From: Helichrysum umbraculigerum
Lineage: Eukaryota > Streptophyta > Magnoliopsida > Asterales > Asteraceae
DNA length: 64,000 nt
Direction: 5' to 3'
NCBI GenBank assembly: GCA_949592205.1
Contig: CATIUR010000006.1
Span: 65,654,001 to 65,718,000 of the forward strand
This document shows, one piece after another, positions 1-11,167 of this stretch; the first letter of the stretch is position 1, and every line of letters begins with the position of its first letter. The notes under the pieces were generated by a model, which worked only from the letters and a program-made list of their open reading frames with translations, was not told where the DNA came from and did no database searches. The translations under genes were made by a program, and so were the position numbers.

Positions 1-2
1 GC

Positions 3-814
3 GACAAAGTCAATTTTGCTACTTGTACCCTTGAGGACGATGCTCACTCATGGTGGAACTCCTATACCCAGTCGGTGGGTGCCGACACTGCCTACCAACT
101 AACTTGGGAGGACTTGAAAGCAAAACTCACCGCCAAATACTGCTCAATCGACAAACTCAGAAGCTAGACGAGGAGTTCTGGAACCTAAAAGTTCAGGGCA
201 GTAATATCGATGGTTACACCACCAGATTCCAGCAACTCGCTGCCCTCCGCCCAGCCATGGTAAGCACAGAACCTGATAAAATTAGGAAGTACATCCTTGG
301 TCTTCCTGAGCCTGTTCGGGGGCACGTTGCCTCTTCAAACCAAACCACCATTGACGGTGCAATCCTACTGGCCCAAGACCTGATGGCAATGAGCCAAGAT
401 TCTGAACCACCCACTTCATCCTCCCACAACAACAAAAGAAAGTGGTCCGACTACCACAACAACCACCCAAACCAACAAAACAAGAAGTCCGACACCATCA
501 AAGCCTACAACACCACCACAGACATCAAACGGGACTACACTGGGAGCAAACCCTATTGTTCCTAGTGCAGCCGCCACCACGAAGGTTCTTGTGGCTCCTT
601 TTGCAGCAATTGCAAGAGGTATGGTCACCTCACCCAGGATTACCGTTCCCCTACCAACAACAACCCTAACAACACCAGAACACCCAAAGTCTGCTTTGAG
701 TGTGGGAACCCCGGGCACTTCAGGGACACGTGCCCAAAGCTGAAGAACAACAACAACAACACCCGAAGTAGAGCCTTCGTCATCAACTCCGGGGACGCCC
801 GCCAAGACCCGAAT
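3..814 (+). pseudogene. Gag region of the Tekay element, with a frameshift and a nonsense codon
   Basis: The translation from 3 reads as the C-terminal half of a gypsy Gag: a tryptophan pair (HSWWN), a capsid-like helix region, then a zinc knuckle of the CX2CX4HX4C type at about 692-735 (CFECGNPGHFRDTC). The reading frame shifts by one base near 155-165, consistent with loss of one A in an AGAAG context; downstream it continues in the pol frame. A TAG at 563-565 interrupts it just before a second Cys/His-rich stretch (CSRHH...CSNCKRYGH). The asparagine-rich linker at about 745-765 leads directly into protease. Gag and Pol are therefore one long frame in the intact family. Confidence 0.85.
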
Positions 815-3800
815 GTGGTCTCGGGTATGTTCCTCCTCAACAACTTAACTGCTTCTGTTCTATTTGATACTGGTGCTGATAGAAGCTTTATCTCGGATGA
901 CTTTTGCCCACTACTTGACATCACTCATGTTGCCTTAGATGTTAAGTACACTGTAGAGCCAGCAAATGGGAAACTTATAGAAACCAATAGTGTGATACCT
1001 AATTGCACTTTAAACCTAGCTGACGAAACCTTTTCAATCGATCTTGTACCCGTTGAAATCGGAAGTTTCAACGTCATCATTGGAATGGACTGGTTGTCCA
1101 AACACCGAGCCGAAATCGTTTGTTACGATAAGATCGTCCGTATCCCACTCGCCATAGGTAGAACCCTGATCATACAGGGGGAGACCGGTGGGACGAGACT
1201 CAATATCATCTCTTGCTTAAAAACCCGAAAATTTCTGAGAAATGGTTACCCTGCAATACTCGCACACATCACAGAGAAGAAGTCGGAGGAGAAGCGACTT
1301 GAGGATGTGCCAATTGTTAGAGACTTTCCCGAAATCTTTCCGGAAGAACTACCTGGTCTACCTCCACCTAGACAGGTTGAGTTCACAATCGATCTCGTGC
1401 CGGGTGCCGCACCGGTGGCCCGCGCACCGTACCGTTTAGCCCCATCCGAACTTCAGGAGTTGTCCACCCAGTTACAGGAACTCCTGGATAGAGGATTCAT
1501 TAGACCGAGTTCTTCACCTTGGGGAGCTCCGGTCTTATTTGTTAAAAAGAAGGACGGTTCATTCCGAATGTGCATCGATTACCGAGAATCGAACAAATTG
1601 ACCGTCAAAAACCGATACCCACTTCCTCGCATTGATGATCTATTCGACCAACTTCAGGGTTCAAGTTTCTACTCAAAAATCGACCTGCGATCAGGATATC
1701 ATCAGTTACGGGTTCGCGACACTGATATTCCAAAAACTGCTTTCAGAACTCGTTACGGGCACTACGAATTCCAAGTGATGCCCTTCGGTCTAACCAACGC
1801 GCCGGCTGTATTCATGGACCTCATGAACCGGGTGTGTAAACCCTACCTCGACAAGTTTGTCATTGTCTTTATCGATGACATACTCATCTACTCGCGCAAC
1901 GAGCAAGAACATGCTCAACACCTCAAAACCATCCTAGAACTACTTAGACACGAGGAGCTTTACGCCAAATTCTCTAAGTGTGAGTTCTGGATAAAAATCG
2001 TTCAATTCCTTGGTCACGTGATCGACAGTCAGGGAATTCACGTTGACCCATCAAAAATCGAGGCTATCAAAGACTGGCAAGCACCCACCACTGCAACTGA
2101 AGTAAGTCAATTCTTGGGTCTTGCTGGGTACTATCGGCGATTCATCAAAAATTTCTCCAAAATAGCTCAGCCACTCACGGTACTGACTCAGAAGGAAAAG
2201 AAGTTCGATTGGACTGATAAACAAGAGTCAGCGTTCCAATTATTAAAACAAAAGCTTTGCAATGCTCCAATCCTATCGTTACCCGAAGGCACCGATGACT
2301 TCGTGGTGTACTGCGATGCTTCCCACCAAGGTCTCGGTTGTGTGCTGAAGCAACGAGACAAAGTCATTGCCTACGCCTCACGACAGCTGAAAATTCATGA
2401 AAAGAACTACACTACTCACGACCTAGAGCTTGGAGCTGTCGTGTTTGCTCTAAAAATCTGGAGACATTATCTCTACGGCACTAAGTGCACAATCTTTACC
2501 GACCACAAAAGTCTCCAACACATATTCGATCAAAAGGATCTCAATATGAGGCAACGTCGATGGGTCGAGTTGCTTACAGATTACGACTGCGACATCAAAT
2601 ATCATCGAGGGAAGGCAAATGTGGTTGCCGATGCCCTCAGTCGAAAGGAACGACCAAAACCACTTCGAGTCCGAGCCCTTAGTATGATCATTCACAACAA
2701 TCTTACCATTCAGATTCATACCGCTCAGATCGAAGCCCTGAAACCTGAAAATATCAAAAACGAAGCCTTGCGGCGTATTGACATACAATTTGAAACCAAA
2801 TCTAACGGGATTAGGTATTTCTCAAACCGAATCTGGTTGCCTAGTTTCGGGAACCTACGAGACTTGGTGATGGATGAGGCTCACAAGTCCAAATATTCTA
2901 TCCATCCAGGATCTGATAAAATGTACCACGGAATCAAGGAATTTTATTGGTGGCCGAACATGAAAGCCGAAATCGCCACTTACGTCAGAAAGTGTCTTAC
3001 TTGCTCAAAAGTCAAAACCGAACATCAAAAACCTTCTGGTTTACTCCAACAACCTGAAATCCCTGAATGGAAATGGGAACAAATTGCCATGGATTTCATA
3101 ACCAAACTACCCAAGTCGTCGAGCGGTTGCGATACCATTTGGGTGATCGTTGATCGTCTCACCAAATCTGCTCATTTCCTGGCAATCAAGGAAAACGATA
3201 AAATGGAGCGCCTTGCACAAATCTACGTCAAAGAAATTATTTCTCAACACAGTGTTCCAATCTCGATCTTCTCTGAAAGAGATGCCCGTTTCACTTCTCA
3301 CTTTTGGCAGTCACTTCAAAAAGCATTGGGTACTCGTCTCGATATGAGCACCGCGTATCATCCCCAAACCGATGGCCAAAGTGAACGAACCATTCAGACA
3401 CTGGAAGATATGCTACGCGCCTGCGTAGTTGATTTCGGTACAAACTGGGAAAGACACCTACCGTTATGCGAATTTTCCTACAATAACAGCTATCACGCCA
3501 GCATCAAAGCTGCACCTTTTGAGGCACTGTACGGTCGTAAGTGCCGATCACCGATCTGTTGGACTGAAGTGGGAGATAGTCAACTCACTGGTCCTGAACT
3601 CATACACGCCACCACCGAGAAAATTATGGAAATCCAAAACCGACTAAAAGCCGCACGTGATCGTCAGAAAAGTTATGCTGACGTGAGACGCAAACCACTC
3701 GAGTTCCAAGTTGGGGATCGAGTACTCTTAAAAGTATCGCCTTGGAAAGTCATCATCCGGTTTGGCAAACGCGGGAAGTTAAATCCCAGGTACATCGGGC

Positions 3801-3870
3801 CTTTTGAGATCCTCGAACGGATTGGCCCCGTAGCTTATCGACTGCAGCTGCCATCCGAACTCAGCAGCGT
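815..3870 (+). CDS. Tekay Pol: protease, reverse transcriptase, RNase H, integrase (truncated by insertion)
   Basis: Open frame of about 1,019 codons up to the insertion point. Order of domains: aspartic protease with FDTGAD near 860; reverse transcriptase about 1490-1900 with IDLRSGYHQ and FIDDILIYS (catalytic DD near 1871-1879); RNase H about 2300-2640 starting at YCDASHQGLG; an HHCC zinc-binding integrase N-terminus about 2890-3015; integrase core about 3080-3500; and a GPF/Y-type module ending LNPRYIGPFEILERIG. The first integrase Asp is in MDF (3092-3094) and the Glu in GQSERT. The second catalytic Asp, normally in a SDRD context, is Glu here (GAA, 3275-3277). The listed ATG at 815 is only an internal methionine; the frame comes from gag. 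The last few codons before the stop at 3893-3895 are foreign LTR sequence. Confidence 0.9.
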
Positions 3871-6295
3871 TGACGCGCCGCCAGCGGTCGGTTAGGAATT
3901 AACCTGTCGTTGCACCGACTACTGGCGACGTGTCAGTGGAGTTTTTAAAATTTGTAAATGATGGGGCCTAAGTTTACCAGTGCTAAAGGTGTATAGCAGC
4001 AAGTATGACCTAGGGTCGTTCTTTAAAACCAACGGTATTGTGAAACAGAGAAACCAAGATGTCCGAATCTAGCTAGTGAAGGTTGTTTTAAAAGCAGTTG
4101 GAGGTTTGTTTTTGTTTGTTTTCTAATTTATACTAATAATTAAACTACGCAATAAAATAAAATAAAGGGATAGCAGTCAGGATAGAGGGGGTGTTTGTTG
4201 TGACTTCGTTAGCCTTGCATTGGGATGATGTTTTAGTTTAAGTTATGAAAACGTCTTTCTAAAGATTTGTATTTTATTTGTCTTAAGTATTTGTGGTGTA
4301 AGCACTAGCACCCTACTGATTGATTGCTCAATCAGTATGTCACTGAGTAACTAGGCTATCGTGATTCTGATCGGAGGAGGCTGTTCAACTCTCAACACTG
4401 CCCTGTTACGGAACAGTGACCCTTTTCTGGAATACGAAGATTCCTGGGCGCATGCATAGAGTAACAGACCCACTAACGGTCCGACCGTTCTTAACACCAC
4501 AGTGATACTCAATTGAATAAAACATTTAGGTTTAAGACTTGGTTGGTGTTTGATTACTTTCCATCAATGGTTTTGTAGAATCCAGGGGTGATAGACAAAT
4601 TTGGAATACTAGATGATTCCTCGTCTTCCTTTCTGGATTCATAAACTGAGTTTGTATTTTAGATTAGAGATTCCCCATTTATGATTTAAACCAGCCCTCA
4701 CTTGTATTTGACCAATAAATCCCTAGTTTATTCACAGTGTACAATACTTGTTTAAAACAGCATTTCCACGGCTTCAAAACCAGACCATGTTATTTAAACA
4801 CAAATATTTAATCCGGAGTTTATTCACGGTGTACAATACGTATAAAGTATTTCCACAGATCCAAAACCAAAACACATATAATTAATTACCCCCGATATGA
4901 CGTCTTATCAAAAGGTTTTAACCACGTTTATTGGTGGAAAGGCGTTAGTTGAATATGCGGTTTAAAATCATAGATGAAACGCGTAATCAAAGCACCGAGT
5001 TTTCATTTATAATATAATAGTTGGGAACATTAATCCACAACGGATTGTGCCCACGACTTTCATAGCTTCCACGTTCCGTACTCCACACATTAGTGATGTT
5101 TCCGGCGCTATAAAAATGAAAGCCGTATAACGTTACTTCCGTTGTTTCATAATGACATCATCCCAATTAACGACTAACTACATCACAACAAACACACAAT
5201 ATAACTACTCACTACGCATAATAACATATCCTAAATCTAGCATAATAACAATAGCAATCATCATTATAATAGATAAGGAAAGAAGTAACCTTTAATAAAG
5301 CGTAGATTGAATAAACGTTAGAGAGAGAGTACAAGCAGAATCTCCGCAATATCTTCGACAATATTACAAATAAGCCCCTAAACTATTCCCTACACTATTA
5401 CAAAAGTAGTTGTAACACCTCGCAAATTTGAACACGATTAATTTCATTAGTCACTTGCATTATTAGGCTAATTCCCTACTTGAGTGAATTCACAACACAT
5501 TTTAGAGGTAAGTCTAGCATAGCCCAACTAGTTAGTACGCGTAGTATTACGTATTCGTAATTAGCTGTAATTACGTACAGAACAATCTGAAAACAAACGC
5601 GACAAAAATGTACGACTCTTGGTGAACAAAATTTGTTAATAAAACGAAATTATTAAATAAGGTCGTAACGAATAAATATTTTGTCAAAAATATTTACTAA
5701 TCATTTTATAACGCAAAACGTCAATTCCTATAATTAAAATAAAACAAAGTTTGAAATTATAAAAATTTATTACTTTAGTTCCTAAAAAGATCCTAATTAA
5801 AAAAAATAATAATAATAATAATAAGTGTAAATTAAAAACATATTAGTTAAAATAAAATAACATTTAACGATCGGGTAAACAAACACGGAGTGCAAACACG
5901 GAGGCACAAAGTGGAACAAAACCACCTCCCACCTCCCCTTTTCTTTCATTTCTTTCATTTTCTTTCTCTCACTTTTCTCTTTTTCTCTCTACTATCACCA
6001 CCACCAACCAAATACAACCACAAAAACGCCACAAAACTACGCTAAAACGACGCCGAATCACCCTACTCTTTGGAATAAAACGACCACGAGACCACGATCT
6101 ATCTTTCCATCCTTTCGGATTTCAAATCCGACACTCGTAAGTTTCCGACAAATCCCGTCAATTCCTGGATTTTGTAGTTTTAGTTAATATTTCATGTTTA
6201 GTATACTTAGATTATCATGTTTTAGCGTTTCATACAACCAAAAACGTCCAAAATCGCCCAAAAACTCGTTATTTTTGATCTGTTCGTCGAACAGG

Positions 6296-6476
6296 CGACT
6301 ACGTCGCATTTTGCCCAAAAACAGTACTGCGACGTAGGCCTTTACGTCGCATAATCATCCCCAGGTCGCAGATAGCGACGCAACCCGTTCCGTCGCATTA
6401 AATTGCGAACGTCGCCTATGCGACGCAACCCATGACGTCGCAAAACCTGAATGCGACGTAGACCCGTACGTCGCAC
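6296..6476 (+). repeat. GCGACG/CGTCGC palindromic word array in solo LTR 1
   Basis: The word GCGAC and its complement GTCGC recur about a dozen times in 180 bp, arranged as inverted pairs. Examples are GCGACGTA...TACGTCGC at 6329-6350 (8-bp stem, 6-nt loop) and TGCGACGT...ACGTCGCA near 6452-6475. It starts about 885 bp into the LTR. Confidence 0.85.
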
Positions 6477-7114
6477 AAGTCAGAACCCTAAAAACACACT
6501 TTAAAAAGTCAAAGTTACTGTAGAAAAGTCAAATTTTACTGTAGCAGTACTGTAGCAAATGAGATAATGACATTTTTAAACTATTGTTTCAAAACATCAC
6601 CAACGAGTCGTATACGTTTTCACAAACATCGAAATGCAACGTAAACATTTAAACGAACGATTTGGACGTGGCTTGATTGTACAAACACTAGCATGGATGA
6701 TTAGTTTAGATATCCACATACTTATTAAATCTCGTACGTTTAGGACGTTAGGAGATTTCAGACTGTACTTGGGCTTAGGTTTGCTAGCACTCGCACAACT
6801 ACTTAAACTCAACAGGTGAGTTCACAGCTCCTACTGCTACTGTTTTTAACTACTTTTGGGGTGGAAAACATAGTCAACTGCTTTACTGATTTACTGATTG
6901 CCATAACTGCTTTTACTATATGATTATTTATCATACTGTTTACTCGAACAATTAGAGTACTTGAACTGTTAAACTGTTATACAAACTATCACATAACTAC
7001 CCTTGGTACACTTATACAAAACTGCTTATAACATTTTCAACTACTACAACTGTCCGTACGAATTGGTATTCCATACAAAAACTATTATCACTATGTGAAA
7101 CTATTTTGGTATCT

Positions 7115-7326
7115 TACCGGAGAACGACCGGTACATATTGGTAACTTGTCGGAGAACGACCGACACTAACATGGTATATTACCGGAGAACGACCGGTACA
7201 AACAGTGTATCTCGCCGGAGAACGACCGGTGCTAACTTGGTATCTTACCGGAGAACGACCGGTACATTTGGTAAGTAGTCGGAGAACGACCGACTCAAAC
7301 TTTAAAACTACTGGGGAACGACCAGC
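7115..7326 (+). repeat. Array of seven hairpins with loop AGAACGA
   Basis: Seven copies about 32 bp apart of a stem, the loop AGAACGA (GGAACGA in the last copy), and a complementary stem. Stems are TACCGG/CCGGTA (copies 1, 3, 5), TGTCGG/CCGACA (copy 2), CGCCGG/CCGGTG (copy 4, one G-T pair), AGTCGG/CCGACT (copy 6) and CTGG/CCAG (copy 7). Both arms change together. Confidence 0.85.
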
Positions 7327-7348
7327 AACACGTTTTCAAAACATATAA

Positions 7349-7477
7349 TTTGGGTAACGTCCCAACGAAACTATTTTTGGGCAACCTCCCACACGAACCA
7401 CATTTTGGGTAACGTCCCGACAAGACCAGAAACTTTTGGGCGAATAACCCACTAAACTTATACTTTGGATGACGTTC
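7349..7477 (+). repeat. Second hairpin array, TGGG/CCCA type, in solo LTR 1
   Basis: Five short stems follow directly on the first array: TGGG-TAACGT-CCCA, TGGG-CAACCT-CCCA, GGG-TAACGT-CCC, a TGGG...CCCA pair with loop CGAATAA, and TGGA-TGACGT-TCCA. The last copy has changed on both arms. Confidence 0.7.
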
Positions 7478-8232
7478 CACTAAACATTACTCGACTATTA
7501 TGGCAATTACTATTTATGAACGTATTTGGTCCAACAACTATGACTACAAAACTTGAAACAACAACGTACAACATAAAACCTGTGGATTCACTCAACCTAG
7601 TTGTTGACTTTTACTATGTTTTTCAGGGAATTAGCTGCGCATGTAAGAATCGCCAACACATGGAGAATTAGGCGACCCGTGAAGCTTTAGGATGCCAACA
7701 TTTTTGGAAAAACATATGGATTTCTCCAGTATAACTGAAACTATTTTGTCATATTCTAGAAATCCACTTTTGTATACTTATTACTTTTAACTTGTACGAT
7801 TCGATGAATCGTAAATCTTGTAATTAACATTTTGGCATCTTAATATATTATGTTCTGTTGTAATCATAAGCTCTGATACGTATGCACGCTTTATTATTGT
7901 GACACCCCAGTACTTAAACTAAACGCTTCCGCTAAACAAATTTGGGGGTGTTACAGTAGTCCCTCCGTTAGTCCCAGTTAAATATTAACTGAGAACTAAC
8001 TGATGCTAACCCTAATTCTAGAGAGAGAAAAAGAAGAGAGAGAGAGTAGAGAGAGAGAGAGTGTGTAAGAGAGAAAGTGAGAGTGAGGAAATGAGTGGAA
8101 TGAAGAATGGTGTGTGAAAATGTGGAGGAGGTGACTCCTATTTATAGGCAAAGTCCCAAATCAGCCGTACAAGTCGCGAAGCACCAACGTACAAGCAAAC
8201 GAAGCATAAACGAGCACCAATTGGGGTAGGGA

Positions 8233-8330
8233 GGGCCGTATACGGCCTTGCAGGGGCTGTATACGGTATTGCAAGGGCCGTATACGGTCTTGGTAGGGCC
8301 GTATACGGTGTCCAGGGCCGTATACGGTCT
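8233..8330 (-). repeat. CCGTATACGG array in left Athila-like LTR
   Basis: Five copies of the palindrome CCGTATACGG (one copy degenerate), 16-24 bp apart, usually within GGGCCGTATACGGT. The same array is in the other LTR at 19537-19636, so it was part of the element when it inserted. Confidence 0.88.
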
Positions 8331-8825
8331 CTGTCTGATTTCGTTCGTTGCTTAAAACGCCCGTATCTCCTTCGTTACACGTCCGTTTGACCTGATTCTT
8401 TCGCCCACGATCTCGTAATTCCGTTACGCTTCTAATGGTGTTAATTTCATAGAAATTTGATGTGTATATCTCAGGCATATCCGGAATGACTTTTAACGAT
8501 CTGTAGAAGCCGTATCTCTTCCGTTCTTTATCCAATTTGCATGATTCGTGATTCTCCCGTCTCATTTTTACCTATTACATCATACCATAAGGTTAGAATA
8601 TGTTTATCATAAGGTAAATGAGGGTGTGAGAATTGGTTGTTGTTTATTCGCTCTGTTTTGCTCGTTATTTGGACGTTTTTTAGTGATTTTTGCAGCAACG
8701 ACTATATTTGGAGCACTTTAGTGAATTTTAGTAAATAATGATTATTTTGGAATGTTTTCACTAAAGATGTGCCCAAAAAGTGTGGAATATCGTACTTAAA
8801 AAATATGACTTTTTGTGTCACATCA

Positions 8826-11167
8826 AGTTATCCCATACTTAGACGTTGCTTGTCCTCAAGCAACACTCAGTTTTTGAAAACATTTTAAAACATTTTAGAG
8901 CGAGTCACAACATGTTTTAAGAGTTACCACTCCCAGATGTAAGTAAGATAATGTCATAATATAGGGAAAGATAAGATGATCCTTTCATAAACAAGAAAAG
9001 ATTCTCTTAGGCATACTTCCAAATCTCATGATCTTGGAGTACACATGACTAGGCGATCTCACTAAAGGTGGTCACTCAATTCACTCAAAGTGTATCGGGT
9101 TTCCTATCAATCTAGAACAAATGAAATCGCTCAAATAGCCAGTCATGCAGCACTCATCGTCATAGGCTTGATCGAGAATCGGATCTCCACCACTTAGGTG
9201 AGGACGGTGCTAATTATCCCAAGACATTCATGAGGGTTGTAGTGTTTGGTGAGGGTTGAAGGGTATGGAAAGTGGTATATTTGGGTTGTAAGGGTTGCTT
9301 ATCTTAAAACTTCTGAGATCATGAACAACTTTATTTAGAACGGAAAGGAGATAGCTGTTTGTCTTCTATCAGATTTTTCTTGCGAGGATGATACTTCGAA
9401 GGACTTTAGCTTTATTCTTGCGGAACTATTTTTCTTTTCTTTTCTGCTTTTTCTTCTTTTTATTTTCTTTTTCTATTTTTCTATTTTTTTTCTTAATCTT
9501 CTTCAGAACTTCTTTGCCAGAGAATTTCCAATGATATTTTCTTTTGATTCTTTCAGAAATCCTTTTCAAAACTATGATCTTTGATCTTGAACTTCGAGTC
9601 CTTTTGCGGTGCCAATTTTTCGCACCTTTTAGAGATATATATCTTTTAGAGAACACGAAAGAGGAAGACTTTGGAGCATAATTGAAGCGGATGTCCTAAA
9701 AGATGTTTTTCACAACCTCATAAATTCTAAGATAAGTTTGGGGATATTTGGGAAGTAGGGTTTAATGATGAGGGTTTTATGAAATGAAAGGTTTAGACTC
9801 AACAGGGTTTACTAGGCGGATCATCGATACTAAAAATGAGTATCGGAAGGATTTTTGGCTTCAAGAGATATGAGAAAAGGGGTTTAAATCCTAAGGAATA
9901 TCAAGGTCATCTAATTGCACCTATACCGCGTACGGTACACACCAATGTGGTCTCGAAGCGTATGTCAAGAGCAAGTTCTAATTCAGAGATACATGCATCG
10001 GCACACACAAGAAATGAATAGTGAAGCATTAAAAATGAATGCTTTTAGGCTCAAGATACCTCACTGCAAATAGGGTTGTATGTGCTTTGTCATGCTTCCT
10101 ATTAGATTATCATTTCTTGCTTAAGAAATTTCTACCTTATTTTCCCTAGATTCCGAAATATATTACTCATATTTGAAAATAGCTCATCTCAAAAGATATT
10201 ATGACTCAAAATTAGCAGAGTTAATCAGGTGATTAGGCTCATACTTTTTAATTTTCTTGAAAATTTTTGAAAAATTTGCGGAACATTTTCTGAGTTTGCT
10301 ATTTCGGACATTAAAAATCATTAAAAACTAACCAAGGTATTCTATACCCGCTATCCCACACTTAGAGGAACATTGTCCCTAATGTTCTCTTGAGTTGAGA
10401 TTTACTGGAAGTAGAATCCCACACTTAGAGTTTGAACATGTAAGAAAATGTTTCTCAAGTGTTTGTTTTGGGTTGGAATCCCACACTTAGTGATAAGCTT
10501 AGGATAGAGTATAGATTATATAACAAACTTAACAAAGCAAATAATATACAATTTCATAATCAAAAGTGGATAAAGGTTAAGGACACTCCCCAGATAGCGA
10601 GCTGCAATGAAGCTGAAAGTCTGAATTTGTTGAAAAGAGATGTTGTCAAGATCCTTTTCTGCATCCATGAAGATCGGCTCGGCTTCAAGCGTCTTGCTAT
10701 TGGTTTCATTCATTCATCATTCTCTTGTGAATTAATCTCGTAAGTGTGAACACGTTGGTCGTACGTATTTACAAACTCAAAGTATTTTGCAAATGAAAAG
10801 ATAAATCACTATCTCAGAATTTGAAAAGATGTTTTCTATTACATATCAGTTTTATAAAACATGTGTTTTTAAACGAGTTCGAGCATAATGCATAAAAGTA
10901 TTATGTAAGTACCTCAAATGCTCGAAACATATGAATTATCAATTTTTCATATTGATTTCCTATTTTCTGAGACTAGTGGTTTTATTTGCAAATGAGTTGT
11001 TATATTATAATGTTTTTCATACAATATTTTGGTGCGACCAAGTGTGAAGGATAGTCAGAGATTTTCTTCACTTATTGACACTATTCTCTCTACACGTCTT
11101 ATTCCACGGGTTACCTCCCGAGAAGCGCTGCTGTTAGAGTCGAGAGCTCGACTTTACTCCTTTGAGT
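8826..11167 (-). other. 3' non-coding part of the Athila-like element
   Basis: No convincing gene in 2.3 kb. The motif ATCCCAYACTTAG occurs four times on the + strand (8830-8842, 10353-10365, 10416-10428, 10478-10490). On the element's strand this reads CTAAGTRTGGGAT. Just outside the LTR the same strand reads TTGAGGACAAGCAACG, a sequence I associate with the 3' ends of Athila/Tat elements. The copy touching the LTR (8826-8842) is the best candidate for the polypurine tract. The stretch 9426-9656 is an A/G-rich tract, and its open frame of Lys and Arg is an artefact. Confidence 0.6.

Larger units (their letters stand above)
5411..7955 (+). mobile_element. Solo LTR 1, Tekay-related, inside the left Athila-like LTR
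   Basis: 2,545 bp starting TGTAACACCTCG and ending GGGGGTGTTACA, flanked by GTAGT (5406-5410 and 7956-7960). The uninterrupted sequence is seen in the other LTR at about 19258-19266. The start and end, a run GTAAGTTTCCGACAAA, and the shared block AGTTACTGTAGAAAAGTCAA (near 6512) match the 3' LTR at 20456-22688, so it belongs to a related family. No internal region or second LTR is present, so it is a product of LTR-LTR recombination. It carries two kinds of hairpin array, annotated separately. Confidence 0.92.
3871..8825 (-). repeat. Left (3') LTR of the Athila-like element, split by a solo LTR
   Basis: 3871-5410 plus 7961-8825 (about 2,405 bp) match 17723-20129 nearly base for base. The break is a 2,545-bp insert at 5411-7955 with GTAGT on both sides. 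Substitutions relative to the other LTR are scattered singly (for example GTATG versus GTAAG near 4338, and GACTA versus GCCTA near 8701). An AG-rich microsatellite at 8022-8062 differs slightly in length between copies. A palindromic word array is at 8233-8330. Confidence 0.93.

Noticed and set aside
7115..7326. Regularly spaced repeats resembling a CRISPR array
   Set aside because: Repeats are short palindromes inside a plant LTR with variable stems and similar spacers; no cas genes, eukaryotic context.
8161..8565. 134-codon - strand frame, repeated at 19594-19839
   Set aside because: It lies wholly in the Athila-like LTRs and is repeated because the LTR is repeated; part of it is the palindromic array.
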